Shown: positions 1 through 15,475 of the stretch, in pieces
How positions within the stretch are numbered: position 1 is the stretch's first letter
How the letters are laid out: each line of letters opens with the position of its first letter
Assembly: GCA_949775045.1 (NCBI GenBank)
Contig: OX459102.1
Location: 19,162,160 to 19,226,159 of the forward strand
DNA from: Metridium senile
Lineage: Eukaryota; Cnidaria; Anthozoa; Actiniaria; Metridiidae
Direction of reading: 5' to 3'
Length of the DNA stretch: 64,000 bases
Made by a program: the position numbers and the translations under genes
Notes under the pieces: generated by a model
Databases searched by the model: none
Seen by the model: the letters and a program-made list of their open reading frames with translations, nothing else
Told to the model about the DNA's origin: nothing

Positions 1-192
1 ATTATGTTGAATACCAAAATAGATTTCCTCTTACATCTGTATTTAAACATCATTTACAAATTCCTGAAAGATGTGTTCAGTATTATTAAATAGCTTATAT
101 ATATAAAAATTTGGATATAATGTTGATCACTCTATGTTGTTTTCCCTGATTACCTTTGTTATTGTTTTTTTTTACAGATATATATATCTAAC

Positions 193-2985
<2,793 letters not shown>

Positions 2986-3615
2986 AAATAATGTCTAGTT
3001 AAATATGTATCACGTTTTTTTTCTTCCAAGACTTTGTAACATCATTCCAAGTGACACTTTTAATAGTGGGTTGTTCCACCTATTCATTACATGCACAATT
3101 ATCAATTCCTTGTGAGGCAATCTGTGTATCTGATCATCAATATTGTACAATACAACTACGGGAATGAATAGCTTTTTTATGTAAAATGTCTTGTAGAAAG
3201 AAACAAAAACTAATCAACTTATAAATTTGAAGTCTTAAAGCTTGATTAGCACTAACCCAGGATTAAATCTATAGTATTGAGAGTTAAGCCAAGGTTAGAG
3301 TTAATCAGACTTTGAACAACCAGTAGTCAAATAATTAAAACAAATATATGATATAAAATTACTATATAATGCATTCTAAGGGTTTAAAGTTGTATGGTCT
3401 TCGTAAATTCCCAGCCTAGAATTTACTATTTTCATTTGTTTTTACGTAGTGTGATGTCATAAGCTATAGTATAAAATTTATAGGAATATATGTGAAATCT
3501 CAGAAAACGCTTGACAAAGAATCAACAGAATACATGGCAGGATTTATGCTAAAATGATAAGTAATTTTCACATGGATTTCAGTCCAAATTGAAGAAAGAA
3601 ATGCATGTTACAGCA

Positions 3616-3681
3616 TAGCCTGCGTTACATCCGGTTTATTCTCCGTTATTACGGGGAATAAACCGGATGTAACGCAGGCTA
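3616..3681. repeat. 66-bp near-perfect hairpin (mini-MITE) in RAB7 3' UTR
   Basis: Arm 3616-3641 is the exact reverse complement of 3656-3681. Five more pairs (one wobble) close a 4-base loop. It lies between the RAB7 stop and its polyadenylation signal, so the transcript would carry the hairpin. Confidence 0.9.
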
Positions 3682-3993
3682 GTTACAACATTGGATATAC
3701 ATTTTGCAGTACTGTCCTATATTTTTGGATTTCATCTTGTGATAAAGAAATGCTCTATTCTCTATGTATATTGATCAACTAAAATCTTACAATCTCAGTT
3801 ACTTATTCAACAGTCCTGGAGGCAGAAATGATCAAAATCTTAATTCTCCTTCACACTTCATGTAATTTAAAGGAGAATTAGGGTTTTGATAAAGTGTGCT
3901 CTTCCATTGTAATGTGGAGCAAAGGTGTTATCATATTTTGTTGTTAGAGATGGGTTAGATTTTCTCATTGTATGCCTTGCGACTGGGACTTCA

Positions 3994-3999
3994 AATAAA
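3994..3999 (+). terminator. RAB7 polyadenylation signal AATAAA
   Basis: AATAAA lies about 1,010 nt after the RAB7 stop and is followed by a T/G-rich stretch. It implies a 3' UTR of about 1 kb. No earlier canonical hexamer was noticed. Confidence 0.65.
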
Positions 4000-4056
4000 A
4001 TTTTGCAATGACATTTTGTTGTTTGATTTAATGTGTTTTTACTGTATGTTAAATCT

Positions 4057-4182
4057 CTATTTTCACAATAACCATAATGCCTTCTGTTTTTGGTGGGTAA
4101 CTATCGTAATTCAAATCTAACCCCCCCCCCCCCCCCCCCCCAACAACAGAAAACAGAAGGCATTGTGGTTATGTGAAAATAG
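4057..4182. repeat. Inverted-repeat element with poly-C core
   Basis: The sequence CTATTTTCAC followed by an arm reading to about 4092 is mirrored at about 4149-4182. The centre holds about 22 consecutive C residues. It looks like a small MITE in the RAB7-BICD intergenic space. Confidence 0.75.
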
Positions 4183-5269
4183 TGAATACCAAAGCATATT
4201 GTTTCCTTTATTCAGAGTTAATAGATTAACTCTGATGGCAGCCAGTGATAAAAGCAAATTATAATTGAAATTTGATTCAGTTTACGGGTAGTCAACATAG
4301 CTTCTTCTGTAGGCAACCCTTTTATTTACCTATATGGGAACCCTTTGTTAACAAACTGACAGAGGGAGACCGGGCAATACAACAAGAAATATTGGAAACA
4401 GGAGTGTTTTACAGGTTTCCAAACATAGAAAACATATAAAAGCATGAGGCTGAACTAGGCAGATTAAGTGTTTTCAAGTGCTTGGAATCCCTGGTAAAAC
4501 TCAACAAGAGTGTTTCAATAAATTCTCAAACCCAGTGTTTTACTTTAACGCCATTATTATTGTTTCAAAATTCACCCACATCTGTTTTAATAATGAAAAG
4601 TTTTTCTTTCCATGAAAACACCACAATTTTACCGTGTACCTTTACCCTTAGCATGGGAGCATGGTAGATTGTTTGTGGTTTGAATAAAATCATCAACCGA
4701 TCTATTGAAAGTTTTAAAAAACATCAACTGTTTTTGGTAAATCAATATTTGTGCCTGCATAATTCTACTGGTCAGTCGATTGACGAATATATTCAAACCA
4801 TAAACAGTATGCTGTGCCCCATTGCTCTTGGTTTTACACAATGTTCTGGTTGAGTGATAGCCACTATTAGTTATTAAATACCAGCTTCTTTTTGTTAGTA
4901 TTTACTTTTATTTTTATTTGGTTCAACTACACTGGCTCAAACCAGTAGATATAAATTGTATGATTGAATTGACAGTAGTTGTTCAAATTGGTCACCACAT
5001 TCTGTTGATAACTTTGATAAAATCTAGTTATTATTAATAATATATTAAACTTCATTGAATTTAATTATTACAATATTACCCTAAATAATTTGAGGATAAA
5101 CTATTTTGGTGTACAATAATAATGTCCACAAGTACCGTTTGCTTTAAAATATTCTTTACAAATGCTAAGATAGTTAAAATACTTTTTAAAATATCCATGT
5201 ATGTTATGTGTATGTGTTTATGGTATTAAAATATGAAGGCAAATTCTGTTTGCTTTCATAAACACTATT
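4183..5269. other. RAB7-BICD intergenic stretch, no gene seen
   Basis: AT-rich sequence between two convergent genes. Only short unsupported ORFs are present. It probably includes the BICD 3' UTR: on the minus strand AATAAA-type hexamers occur near 5040, but none can be assigned. Confidence 0.5.
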
Positions 5270-5566
5270 TCACCGAATATTTTTGGTGTGTTTTACACGT
5301 AACAACGGCCCCGTAACAACGTTTTACACGCGTGTCAATAGTGTCACGTGCGTTTTAAATGCGTGTGTAAAACGCAAGTTCGTAGTTTTCGCGCGTTTCC
5401 GAGATCTTCATTCCATTCGAGACATGCATGCTACACTTGTGTAGACGGCCCTCTTGTCTTGTTTTTACGTTTCACACACGCGAAAATTTCACGTTCCCCG
5501 TGAACGCGCATTTCCAAGACATTGCGTTAAATTGATTGATGCGTGTCACACGCGTGTAGACGGCCT
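5270..5566. repeat. CpG-rich dispersed repeat that overlaps the BICD stop codon
   Basis: GTTTTACACG-type blocks recur (about 5290, 5322, 5356), and the block GTGTAGACGGCC occurs at about 5439-5451 and 5553-5564. Base composition is unlike the flanks. The second block, read on the minus strand, encodes the last residues of BICD. Confidence 0.7.
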
Positions 5567-8500
5567 AGTTTTTGCTGCCCTAGTCTTTTTTCTCGTGTAC
5601 GCGCGTAATCTTTCGCGCGCAATTTCAAACTCTTCAAGCCTTTGCGTCAAGGCGATTTTTTGATGGATTGCTTGTTTTAGTAGTTGATTCAATGTCTTCT
5701 TTTCTTCTTCAGCTGCTGTGAATTTTCTTTGCAATTCGTCCATTTGTACGACATACTCCTCACATCTGCCTGCGAACATACTACGCAACGACGCAAACGT
5801 AGCCGCCTCTGCTTTTAAAGCCTTGAGGTTACGTTTTAGCTGCGCATACGACTCCGACTGTACGGCTTTGTCGTTTTCGTAACGACTCTTTAGATTCGCT
5901 AATGCAACTTCGTAAGTTGACTTGTTCGCTTTCAGAACTGTTCTTAACGTTGTTATCTGTTCTCGTTTAGTAGCTAGAAGTCCTTGTAGTTTAACGATTT
6001 GGTGTCTGAGAGAGTCGTCGTATTCTCCAGGTGCTGGTGGTCGAGAGTCGTCGTTAACTACACGGTACTCTATCGCACGTTGACGGGAGACTTCAACCGT
6101 TTTCTCTACAGCACGTTTGAGGAACTTGACCTGGTCCCTTACCGTGCTGATTAGGCGATAACAGGACAACGGATCAGCACGCTCATCAGCATCATTTGGA
6201 TTCTCGCTCCCCATGGGTGATTGCCGCTCCTCGGGCACGCCCTTTTGATTGACTGGTGATGATGATGGCGAAGGTGTCGCTGATTTCGTAGCATCGCCGT
6301 TTTCTTGCGCCTTCTCTGTAACCTGTTGTCCTACATTTTTCGGGGTTTCTCCATTAGCACTGCAGACGTGTTTATATAGCTTTGTTAGGTCATTGCTGAC
6401 GTATCGAAGCTCATCTTGGGTACAGTTCAAGCTCCCCTGGGCCTCCCCTGCTAGGTCACTCATTGACTTCACATCATCTTGCAAACCTTTAACAATTTCG
6501 TCCGATTCTGTCAGCTTGTTTTTGAAATTTAAAACTTCTTCTTGTAACTCCTTATTTTTCTTCGTTAAAAAGACCGCCTCGTCTGCCTTTGTGTGAGCTA
6601 CACTTAATTTACTTCTCAAACTTTCAATCTCATTCTTAAAGTCTCTGATTTGTGCTTGGTATTTGCCATCCTTAGTTTGATAACGCCTTAGGACTTTCTT
6701 GAGTTCCTCGAGTTCTTTCAATTGGTTGTTTATCTTGACACAGTTCTCTAACGAAACGTTCAAATCGCTTTCATCAAAGTCATCATCTAAGGTGTCACAC
6801 AGGAGCTTCGCTTCACGTATTGTCGCAAGAGTATCAAACTCCTGCTTCAACTTGGCAACGTCGAGATTCTTCTTGGCGAGTTCGTTACTTAACTGAGTCT
6901 TTTCGCTTGAAAGCTTTGTTAGTTGCTCCTCTAGCCCTTTCATTTCAGATATTTGTAGTTCTTTCATGAGATCTTCGACTAAAACAGGGGCAGGACTCAG
7001 AGGAGAAGTAGGCTCTTCGCTAGATTCAGAATCGGCTCTATTCTTGTTCTCCTGGTTTATCTGCGCAACAACAGAGCTCTCAATTTCCCAGCTACTAAAC
7101 GACGGCGTCTGACGGCTTTCTTGAAGCTCTTTCTGTAAAACAGTGTTTCTTTCTCTTTGCTCTTTCAATGACTCAAGAGCCTCATTCAGTTGTTTTTGGA
7201 TTTGATCTCTTCGCTCACATGCCATTTGCAGTTGAAGCTGAACAGCGTCAATTTCATCAGAAAAACTTTTGTTTTCGACTTTGAGAGCTTCAAATTCGAC
7301 CATCGATAATTTGAGGGCTGAATACTGAAACAGAAAGAACATGTTTTTAATGTCAACTTGACAGCAGACTTATTTCAGTTTTTGTGGAGTTCCACAGGGG
7401 CCCCAAACATGATATTTATACTTTTATTAAAAGAGGGTAGGTCCTTTCAGTAATATTACAGAAGAAATATATAATATAAAAGTTAACAAAATATTTGGTA
7501 TAAATTGCTTTGCCATGCAAGAGACAATCTCCAATCACATCAAAAGTATTTTTAAGTTTGAGGATCTTGAAACAAGAACCAGAAGAGTAAATTAAAATGA
7601 CAGACAACAACAATTTGTTTCACCATTTTAATGGTATTTTAATGGTATTTTAAAAGCATTACAAAGCAAAACATTATTTAACACAATGTAAATCTCTCAG
7701 GCTCTGATTGGAGGCTATAGCAACAAATGATGTCAATAAGCACCTGCTATGCATTGTGGGTACATAACATTTTAAGCAACTGTTGATATTATATCATGGT
7801 AAATCAGAGGACATACCAAGAAAAACCATTGGAAACTGGTACCTCTATTAAGCGGTCACCCTTGGGACTTTCCAAAGTGGCCGCTTAATAGAGGTTGGCC
7901 GCTGAATATAGGTATAGAATAGGTATAGGAATAGATTTGGGACTTTTTATTGTGGCCGCCTAATAGAGGGTGGCCGCTTAATAGAGGTTCTACTGTATAC
8001 ATACCTGTTTCTGCAGATTGATATTTTCTTCCTCCAGCTCACTATATTCCTGTAAGTATTTAGACTCTCTGTACTTAAGTTGTCTTATTTCATTATACAG
8101 CTCCTTCTTGGACTGATTCAGCTGTTCAACCTCCTTCAGAAGTCCACTTATTTGACTTGTCTGTCTGTCACTCTCCAGGAGTCCATCTTTCTCTGACTTT
8201 TTTGCCTGGCGGAGTTCATTTCCAAGATCACGTATCTTGTGGAGAAAGTTAGCCTCTCTTGACTCACTCTCCTTGACCAAGCTCTCCTCACGATCATCTC
8301 CAAACTTACTTCTTTTCTGCTGTTCAAGTTTAAGCTGTTCATGAACCTAGAGAAATCAAAATAAACTATTTACTAATTAAATCATTATCACAAGAGTTGG
8401 AAACTTAAGATTCTGTTTTGAGGACTTCTTTATTGCAAAGCATTTGCATTGATAACTTGCAAAGTTTTTGTCTAAAGTGCAGCTCATAGAAAGACAAAGA

Positions 8501-9884
8501 ATGCACAGTCTAAAGCCCCATTCCAACGGCAATGATAATTGATGATAGTTCCAACTATCATGTGCGTTTGACCACCAACTATCAAGCAATATCATCGACT
8601 ATCATAGAGTTTGAATGTTCAAATTTCACATGATAGTTTTTGCCGTTTGACTGTGCGAATGATAGTTGATTATTAGTTGAGACACCTTCAACTATCATAG
8701 CCATTTGACCACCGCTTACACTTGATATCATGTGATATATTATTTTATTTTCAGTATAGCCTGCAATAAAATAAAAATGCCACTGGTTTTGTCCCAATTT
8801 TGTTACCTAATTCACCTATAATAAGGACAGCCCACATGGATCCATATGCATGGCAAGGCAAGAAACATATAAATTAAAGTAAATTTTTTTTTTTTTTTTA
8901 CTGACAAAATGAAAAAGAAAAGTTATTTTGAATAAATTGAGCAATGTTTTCAACAGCCAAATCAAAGCTAGTTTGATTGACATCATTCCTGGCTAGAATG
9001 TCTACTCTCTAATAGTAACGAATCTTTGATAATCTAATTACTAAAAGTTACAATATCAAAGTAAATTTTTTTTAAAAGCAGCACAAACTATAAAAAAAGG
9101 TATCAATTTGCAAAAAAATTATACATCGACCATCAAATTATTTTAATTGTCTTAAAAATGAATAACAATATCAAACATACAATAGTCTTTCACTGAAGGA
9201 TTCTAGACAAAAAAACACGCTTGATTTATTATTTATGCCACTGAGAACAAAATAATTATGATAAACAACAACCTCTAACAATTGCTGTGATTGTTAAGAT
9301 TTTTACTTAATGCTCACGAAACAAATCAAAATTCCTTCACGAGTAATTATTTAAAAATTGCTAATATCAAACGGTGTCGAGAAACAATTTAGTAGACTAA
9401 CCATTGTTGAGACGTGGCAGAGAAATTATTTTCATCGAATTTCGCGACTGAAGGAATTTACAGCTGATTTTTTTGTGGATAAAACTCTTTAATGGTATCT
9501 AGAAATCTCATGATGTTTAAGAAGAAGGATAGACAAAATAGCAAAGTAAAAGGAAATTACAATACTTATTATGACCGTCATGAATCCAAGGAATGTCGAA
9601 TAAGAAATCTACAACAGTGCTAATGGCGATTATAACTGTGATCTCCGTCTGCGTCTTTGTAAACATTTGCTTAAACTTATATCACTCACCTCCTTAAGAC
9701 ACTCCAATTCTTGTTTAATGGACTCGTTGGCGTTCTCTAAATCATCCAGCTGTTCTTCTAATTTTCTTTTTTCCTCCAAAACTGCGAGTCCATATTCAGC
9801 AGCTTGTACCTTTTCTTGTGAGGCGACCTGAAGATCGCTGGTCAAACGATCAACTTCGCTGCGAAGAAAATCCACCGACGCCAT
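5546..9884 (-). CDS. BICD: Bicaudal-D dynein/dynactin cargo adaptor
   Basis: Three coding exons, all phase 0: 9884-9690, 8346-8005, 7324-5546, giving 771 aa. The start ATG at 9884 opens a coiled-coil protein. The CC1-box AAEYGLAVLEEK (residues 28-39) contacts dynein light intermediate chain in this family. YSELEEENINLQKQ follows in exon 2. The C-terminal coiled coil has ALANLKSRYEND, ATFASLRSMFAGRCEEYV and KIALTQRLEEFE, the conserved cargo (RAB6)-binding segment. The family links Golgi and ER vesicles, nuclei and mRNA particles to dynein. The last exon holds most of the protein. The final residues (AKTRPSTRV) and the stop lie in a dispersed repeat, so the native C-terminus may have been replaced. 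The gene is head-to-head with ARL8. Confidence 0.93.
7838..7997. repeat. MITE-like repeat with GGCCGCTTAATAGAGG motifs
   Basis: CTCTATTAAGCGGTCACC at the left and repeated TGGCCGCTTAATAGAGGT-type blocks (about 7879, 7899, 7952, 7970) form inverted and direct copies. The right end comes within 8 bp of the BICD exon 2 donor (intron starts at 8004). Confidence 0.75.
8505..8735. repeat. ACTATCAT-motif repeat in BICD intron 1
   Basis: ACTATCAT or its complement ATGATAGT occurs at least seven times in about 200 bp, with TTTGACCACC recurring at about 8569 and 8705. It is a dispersed inverted-repeat element with no coding content. Confidence 0.65.
8736..9600. other. BICD intron 1 remainder
   Basis: AT-rich intronic sequence with homopolymer A/T runs. 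I see no gene, RNA or clear repeat here. Confidence 0.6.
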
Positions 9885-10372
9885 CTTAAGGCATCAGAGA
9901 CTCGCCTTGAGAAAGGCACAGCCTTAAAGGATGGTTGTTCAATACAAAAGGGAAGTAAAATGGTCTTAAGATTGAAAAGAAATGTGATATTGATTTACAA
10001 CCAAATCAAATAAACATTCAAAATAAATATACTGGTCAGCGGTTGTAAATACCAGCATGATGACGTGAGGGCCTTCTTGTGGTGCGCAATAATGCCCTTA
10101 CTGAAAAACATCCTTAGAATTAATGTTCTCTTTCGAAAACATTTAAAATATGATTTAAAAATAACTTTAAAACGTAAATTCATTTAGTATCTAATCAAAA
10201 TGGTTACCTAAGTCGGCTAAATTCAATTCTTTATTTTTAGAATTTATGGAAAGTGAAAATAGTCCCTCTAGTTGCTTTGCGTGGTCACTAAGCTCTTCCT
10301 AAGCAAGCTTGTCATGTGACAAAAGAACAGAGATTTCTGAGGTGGAAGTCAAGAAATTTATCAATTCGCAAA
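9885..10372. promoter_or_regulatory. Shared BICD/ARL8 head-to-head promoter region
   Basis: The two start codons are 488 bp apart and diverge, so both 5' UTRs and core promoters must lie here or in one shared element. No convincing TATA box faces either gene, which fits a broad bidirectional housekeeping promoter. Confidence 0.6.
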
Positions 10373-13300
10373 ATGTTCGCCTTTTTTCGAGGCATTTTAG
10401 ACTGGTTCAAAAGTCTCTTCTGGAAAGAAGAGATGGAGCTAACCCTTGTTGGTTTGCAATATTCAGGAAAGACAACATTTGTGAACGTAATCGCGGTGAG
10501 TTCGTGGAGAAATTTGCTTCGTTCTCCTTTCCTATTTCGTCACTTCAAAATGGCTTGATATTTTGTACTCTTTATTTGTACACAGTCTGGTCAATTCAGC
10601 GAAGATATGATTCCTACGGTTGGATTCAACATGAGGAAAGTTTCCAAGGGAAATGTAACGATTAAAGTAAGTGAACATTGTGAGCTTTTAGAGTGCATTT
10701 GATAAAACGGAACAGCTTTGTAGACGATTATGTGAAAATATATTACTAGACTGTGATCCTTTTACTTGCCTTATTATTGCATTTAAAAGATTAATGTTGT
10801 TTTTAAGTTCTAAAGCTATACAAGTTTTCAAATATTCATAAGTATTTCTCACTTTCAATTGTTTCATTACTGAATGAATATTTGAAAGTATTTTAATTAA
10901 AAGTAACCCTCTTGGTTTTTCTTTCACTTATAAAACTGAAACAGAATCTATAACTATGTATTTTCTTAATTCAATTGCTCATTGTTTTTTATCTTTTAAA
11001 TCCAAATAAAACATTAATTTATGCTGTTTTTAAATCAATTGTTTAACTGATTTATTTTTAGATAGATATGTATGCAAAAAAATCAAAATCAAATGAAAAA
11101 CATGGGAATTGCAGCTAAAATGTCAAATAACTTAATGTAATCACATAGACCACAGTCATTACAATATCAATGCTACATGATTAAACTTTTATTATATAAG
11201 TGGTAGTGTGTGATCAGAGTATAGTTAGCCATATAGGGACTATATTGCCCCATTTTCCTATGTCCTAGTTGGCTATGGGAGTTTTTTTTGTGACGTATTT
11301 TGGTGGCGTGTACACAAGCTGGCCGATGCTGGCCGTCAAAGTTTTTATGAAACTATCGGCAAAGTGTAAAAAGTGCAGAATTATTTAGTCTTTTTCGTAT
11401 TAAGTAAAATTATGAACATCAAGATAGCAAGTTTAAGGTGGATCACTATAGTTTTTGAAAAGCCACACCAAGCCGTTATAAACGTCGTTTTGACAAACTT
11501 CCCAATTTTCGATTGACCTGAAACTTTTACAGATTATCAGTCTTAGACTGAAATTTAAAACAATATACTTTGTTTTTAGATTTGTATTTTAATAGCAGCG
11601 ATATACAGGAAATACGGAAATCAGTTGCGCTTAAATTGTAGACGAACGCGATGAGATCTCCAAAAGCGGCTACCACCACAGTAAACTACAACACTAGGCA
11701 CCCAAAATATCAAAGAATTAGAGAAATCTGTATGTTTGATTTCGAGAAAATTACAGATATATTTTGTACTTTGTAGTTTTGAGTGTTAGAAGGAATCACT
11801 CAATGTGTGGCAATGTGACTTACAATAACTGAACAAATAGCGCTCAAAAACCGTCAAAACCTTCCCTGTACATATATGTCTTTAGTTACTAAGTTTGAGA
11901 CAATAAATCGTTCACAGTATTGAGAAATTATTTTTTTCCTTAGAGATGTTAGAGCTTGACTTCAAGCGAAAACACATCACTGTTGCGCTTTTCTAGAAAT
12001 ATTCAAAACTGCCGTTTACATTTTTCTGTAAAATTCACAAACTCTTCTCCAAAGTACTAGAAATGCTATACTGAAGTTTCATAATAATTGAGGCATTTAA
12101 ACGTGGTAAAAAAATTAAACTTGGATATCTTAACGAAGTCGACCCGTTCGGATGTTCACGGCCGCTAATGATGCAAATCTGCGTTACATTCTGGAGTCAC
12201 GACGCAATACACCGTGACGGTTTTGGTTGAGTTATTACTTCCGGCGATAAAAGAAAGAGCCAGGGAAGGGAGGGGAGGGCTGGAGCTGAGTTGGTTTACC
12301 CTCATAGAAATAAATGGGGAAAAAAGCAACGACTTAAGATGATTAATTTTGTTTTTAATGCTTCTTTCTTCTTAAGATATTTGAATTACGTGGCAATCAC
12401 AAAAACTAATCTTCAGTTAATTTGTACAATGCTTGTACTAAATCCACAAAACATATAGCACTTTATGATAATAAATTTCGCTAATTTCTTCATTCCATTG
12501 TTCTTTTGTTAGTTGTGACTTTTTATTCGCAGGTATTTTGAGAGAAAAGGTAACTAATTTGCAATTCATTTCACAAATTCAACTGGCACAAAGGAATGTA
12601 TCACTACATGCAGTCAGATATAATCAAAAGAACAATGGAATGAAGCAATTAGCGAAATTTATTTTTATCGCCGGAAGTAATAACTCAACCAAAACCGTCA
12701 CGGTGTATTGCGTCGTGACTCCAGAAAGTAACGCAGATTTGCATCATTAGCGGCCGTGAACATCTGAACGAGTTTAATTTTTTTTAACCACGTTTAAATG
12801 CCTCAATTGAAATGAAGCTTCAGGATAACATTTCTAGTACTTTGGAGAAGAGTTTGTGAATTTTACAGAAAAATGTAAACGGCAGTTTTGAATATTTCTA
12901 GAAAAGCGCAACAGTGATGTGTTTTCGCTTGAAGTCAAGCTCTAACATCTCTAAGGAAAAAAATAATTTCTCAATACTGTGAACGATTTATTGTCTCAAA
13001 CTTAGTAACTAAAGACATATATGTACAGGGAAGTTTTTGACGGTTTTTGAGCGCTATTTGTTCAGTTATTGTAAGTCACATTGCCACACATTGAGTGATT
13101 CCTTCTAACACTCAAAACTACAAAGTACAAAATATATCTGTAATTTTCTCGAAATCAAACATACAGATTTCTCTAATTCTTTGATATTTTGGGTGCCTAG
13201 TGTTGTAGTTTACTGTGGTGGTAGCCGCTTTTGGAGATCTCATCGCGTTCGTCTACAATTTAAGCGCAACTGAATTCCGTTTTTCCTGTATATCGCTGCT

Positions 13301-15451
13301 ATTAAAATACAAATCTAAAAACAATGTATACTGTTTTAAATTTCAGTCTAAGACTGATAATCTGTAAAAGTTTCAGGTCAATCGAAAATTGGGAAGTTTG
13401 TCAAAACGACGTTTAAAACGGCCTTGTGTGGCTTTCCGAAAACTATAGTGATCCACCTTAAGGTATTTTGCTTTATTTTCCAAATAAATTTATTGATATC
13501 TCAATTATAAAACTGAGTTTTTACACAGTTTTTGAGTCTGTCACGAAGCCTACAAGTCCTTTTTGTCACGTTCGCCATATTGAAATTCAGTCGTAAAAGA
13601 CACATTCGTGTAAATTTAAAAACATTTACTTCACTTTACAAACAAAATTAACTTCTTGAATTTGACTTATGTATATTCCCTAACTGCTTTGGATGACCGG
13701 TGAAAATCCGATGGCATTTTGTTATGATTTGTGAAGATTTTTTCTCCATTGCTAATTCATTTCACCAAGATGGTGCGTTGATATTTTTCTTTCTTTTTCC
13801 GTTAGTAGCATAAAATGTCCTCAAGTCCTATTCATGTGACAGATTGTGCTTTTGTTTTTCCACTTTTTCTGATTTTTGAGAATCACAACATCGTTTTAGG
13901 CAATTTTTTTCATCAAAACATGATAAAGTTGGCATCGATGCGAACAAGTGCAAGGCGGCCAGTTTGACGGCCAGACTCGAGCCGAGGCCAGTGTGTGACG
14001 TCAAAAAAAGATTCCATAAAACCTCCCATATCAGTAGCAAATTAGGGAGAGAGTTCTAATTGCTTTAGGATTCACCAACTTGTAGGTCAAACTTAAAATA
14101 TAACAATAGACTATCACTTCTAGACCACAGTAGCGTAGCCAATGAGATTGCAGTATTTGTGATAGTTTGTGGATACTAATATGGGATATTAGTCGTCATC
14201 ATTGATTGCATAATAAGCTACTATTATCATTGTTATTATTTACTAGGTCTGGGACATTGGTGGTCAGCCACGCTTCAGAAGCATGTGGGAACGATACTGC
14301 AGGGGGGTCAATTGTATTGTGTAAGTGCATATATACCCTATTAATAAAAACTATCAGATGACTGTCTGGTCAAAATGTAGTCTACTTTAGAGGCAAACCT
14401 TTGTCTATATAGTCCCAGTCTATTGGTTTGCTAGCTGTGTTTTAGTATGAGGTCTCATTAACTAGCAGCCGTTATACAGACATTTGGCCATGCCAACATC
14501 AATGCTGGAATTGTAAGCCCTGGCTGTAACTTTGTCACTTGTAACTTTGTAATTGCCGCCAGCAGTTAAATAAACATCTAATCTAATATTGTTTGTTGTT
14601 TGTCTAGATACATGGTTGATGCTGCTGATCACGAGAAGTTAGAAGCATCTAAAAATGAACTCCATAATCTTCTAGAAAAACCACAGTTAGCAGGCATTCC
14701 AGTAAGTAAACCTCTTTTTTTCTCATTCATTAACCAATACAGTCCACACATTTGTTCATTCATCCAATCATTTATTCATTCAGTCATTCATTCCATTATT
14801 CATTCATTTGTTTATTCAGTCAGTCATACATACTGTTCATTCAATGATTCATCTTTTAATTTGAATTTCCATTAAGTCATTCATTCACTCACTCACTTCC
14901 TTATTAATTTTATCCATTCATTAATTTGTGCACTTTCTTTTCTTTTAACTTTTTCACTCATTCATCCATTAATCCATTTAATTGTTCATTTATCCATTCA
15001 CTCATTCACTTGTTTGTTTATGTTTGTTAGATATTAGTGCTGGGAAATAAAAGAGATCTTCCTGGAGCACTTGATGAGAAGGAATTAGTAGAGCGACTGT
15101 GAGTATAGACATTTAAAGATTACTATGAGTATCACCTAAGACTAACCTCACATTCTTATGCTTCTAGCAACCTAACATCGATACAAGACAGAGAAATCTG
15201 TTGCTATTCAATCTCTTGCAAGGAAAAAGACAATATAGGTAAGTGGGGTTTGTTCTCAAAAATTATTTCTATTTTGAATCAAAATACTGCAAATCATCAA
15301 GCTATAAGGGTGGGGCTTTTCATGTTCTTATTATAGCACTAATATTTAGTTCTCACTAGATCAATCACAAAGTATCAAGTGATTTCTTTCTTTTTTCATT
15401 TCAGATATTACACTTCAGTGGCTGATCCAACATTCCAAGTCCCATAGTTAA
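10373..15451 (+). CDS. ARL8: Arl8 lysosomal small GTPase
   Basis: Seven exons: 10373-10495, 10586-10666, 14247-14320, 14608-14701, 15031-15098, 15168-15238, 15405-15451. All have GT-AG junctions, phases agree, and the product is 185 aa. The N-terminal amphipathic helix ([14 protein letters not shown]) lacks a Gly2, as in Arl8, which is N-acetylated rather than myristoylated. P-loop GLQYSGKTT, switch [30 protein letters not shown] and [12 protein letters not shown] are all intact. The family recruits kinesin-1 adaptors and tethering factors (SKIP, HOPS) to lysosomes. A first in-frame AUG inside good context sets the start; another ORF starting at 10309 is out of frame. Intron 2 is 3.6 kb and holds a foldback element. 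Confidence 0.97.
11266..14035. mobile_element. Older inverted-repeat element interrupted by the foldback element
   Basis: Left flank blocks (ATGGGAG, T-run GTGACGT, GCTGGCCGTCAAA, 11274-11341) have imperfect complements at about 13955-14030. This suggests an older TIR element into which the 11433-13461 unit inserted. The arms are degenerate and the ends approximate. Confidence 0.5.
11433..13461. mobile_element. 2.0-kb foldback transposon with arms of about 800 bp
   Basis: TTAAGGTGGATCACTATAG at 11433 is mirrored at 13461. Near-identical complementarity continues inward to about 12251 and 12662, and again between 12473-12513 and 12623-12660. The left arm carries about 220 bp (12253-12470) absent from the right arm. 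TTAA at both ends could be the target duplication. The interior encodes no recognisable transposase, so the element is non-autonomous. It lies in ARL8 intron 2 in unselected sequence. Confidence 0.85.
14735..15015 (+). repeat. CATT/ATTC tetranucleotide tract in ARL8 intron 4
   Basis: Repeated TTCATTCA-type words fill the intron between exons 4 and 5. The ORF reading through them is an artefact. Confidence 0.85.
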
Positions 15452-15469
15452 ACACATCCAATGTAATTA

Positions 15470-15475
15470 AATAAA
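15470..15475 (+). terminator. ARL8 polyadenylation signal AATAAA
   Basis: AATAAA begins 19 nt after the ARL8 stop, giving a very short 3' UTR. Confidence 0.75.

Noticed and set aside
10309..10665. 118-codon plus-strand frame overlapping ARL8 exon 1
   Set aside because: Out of frame with the clear Arl8 reading and runs through its first intron.
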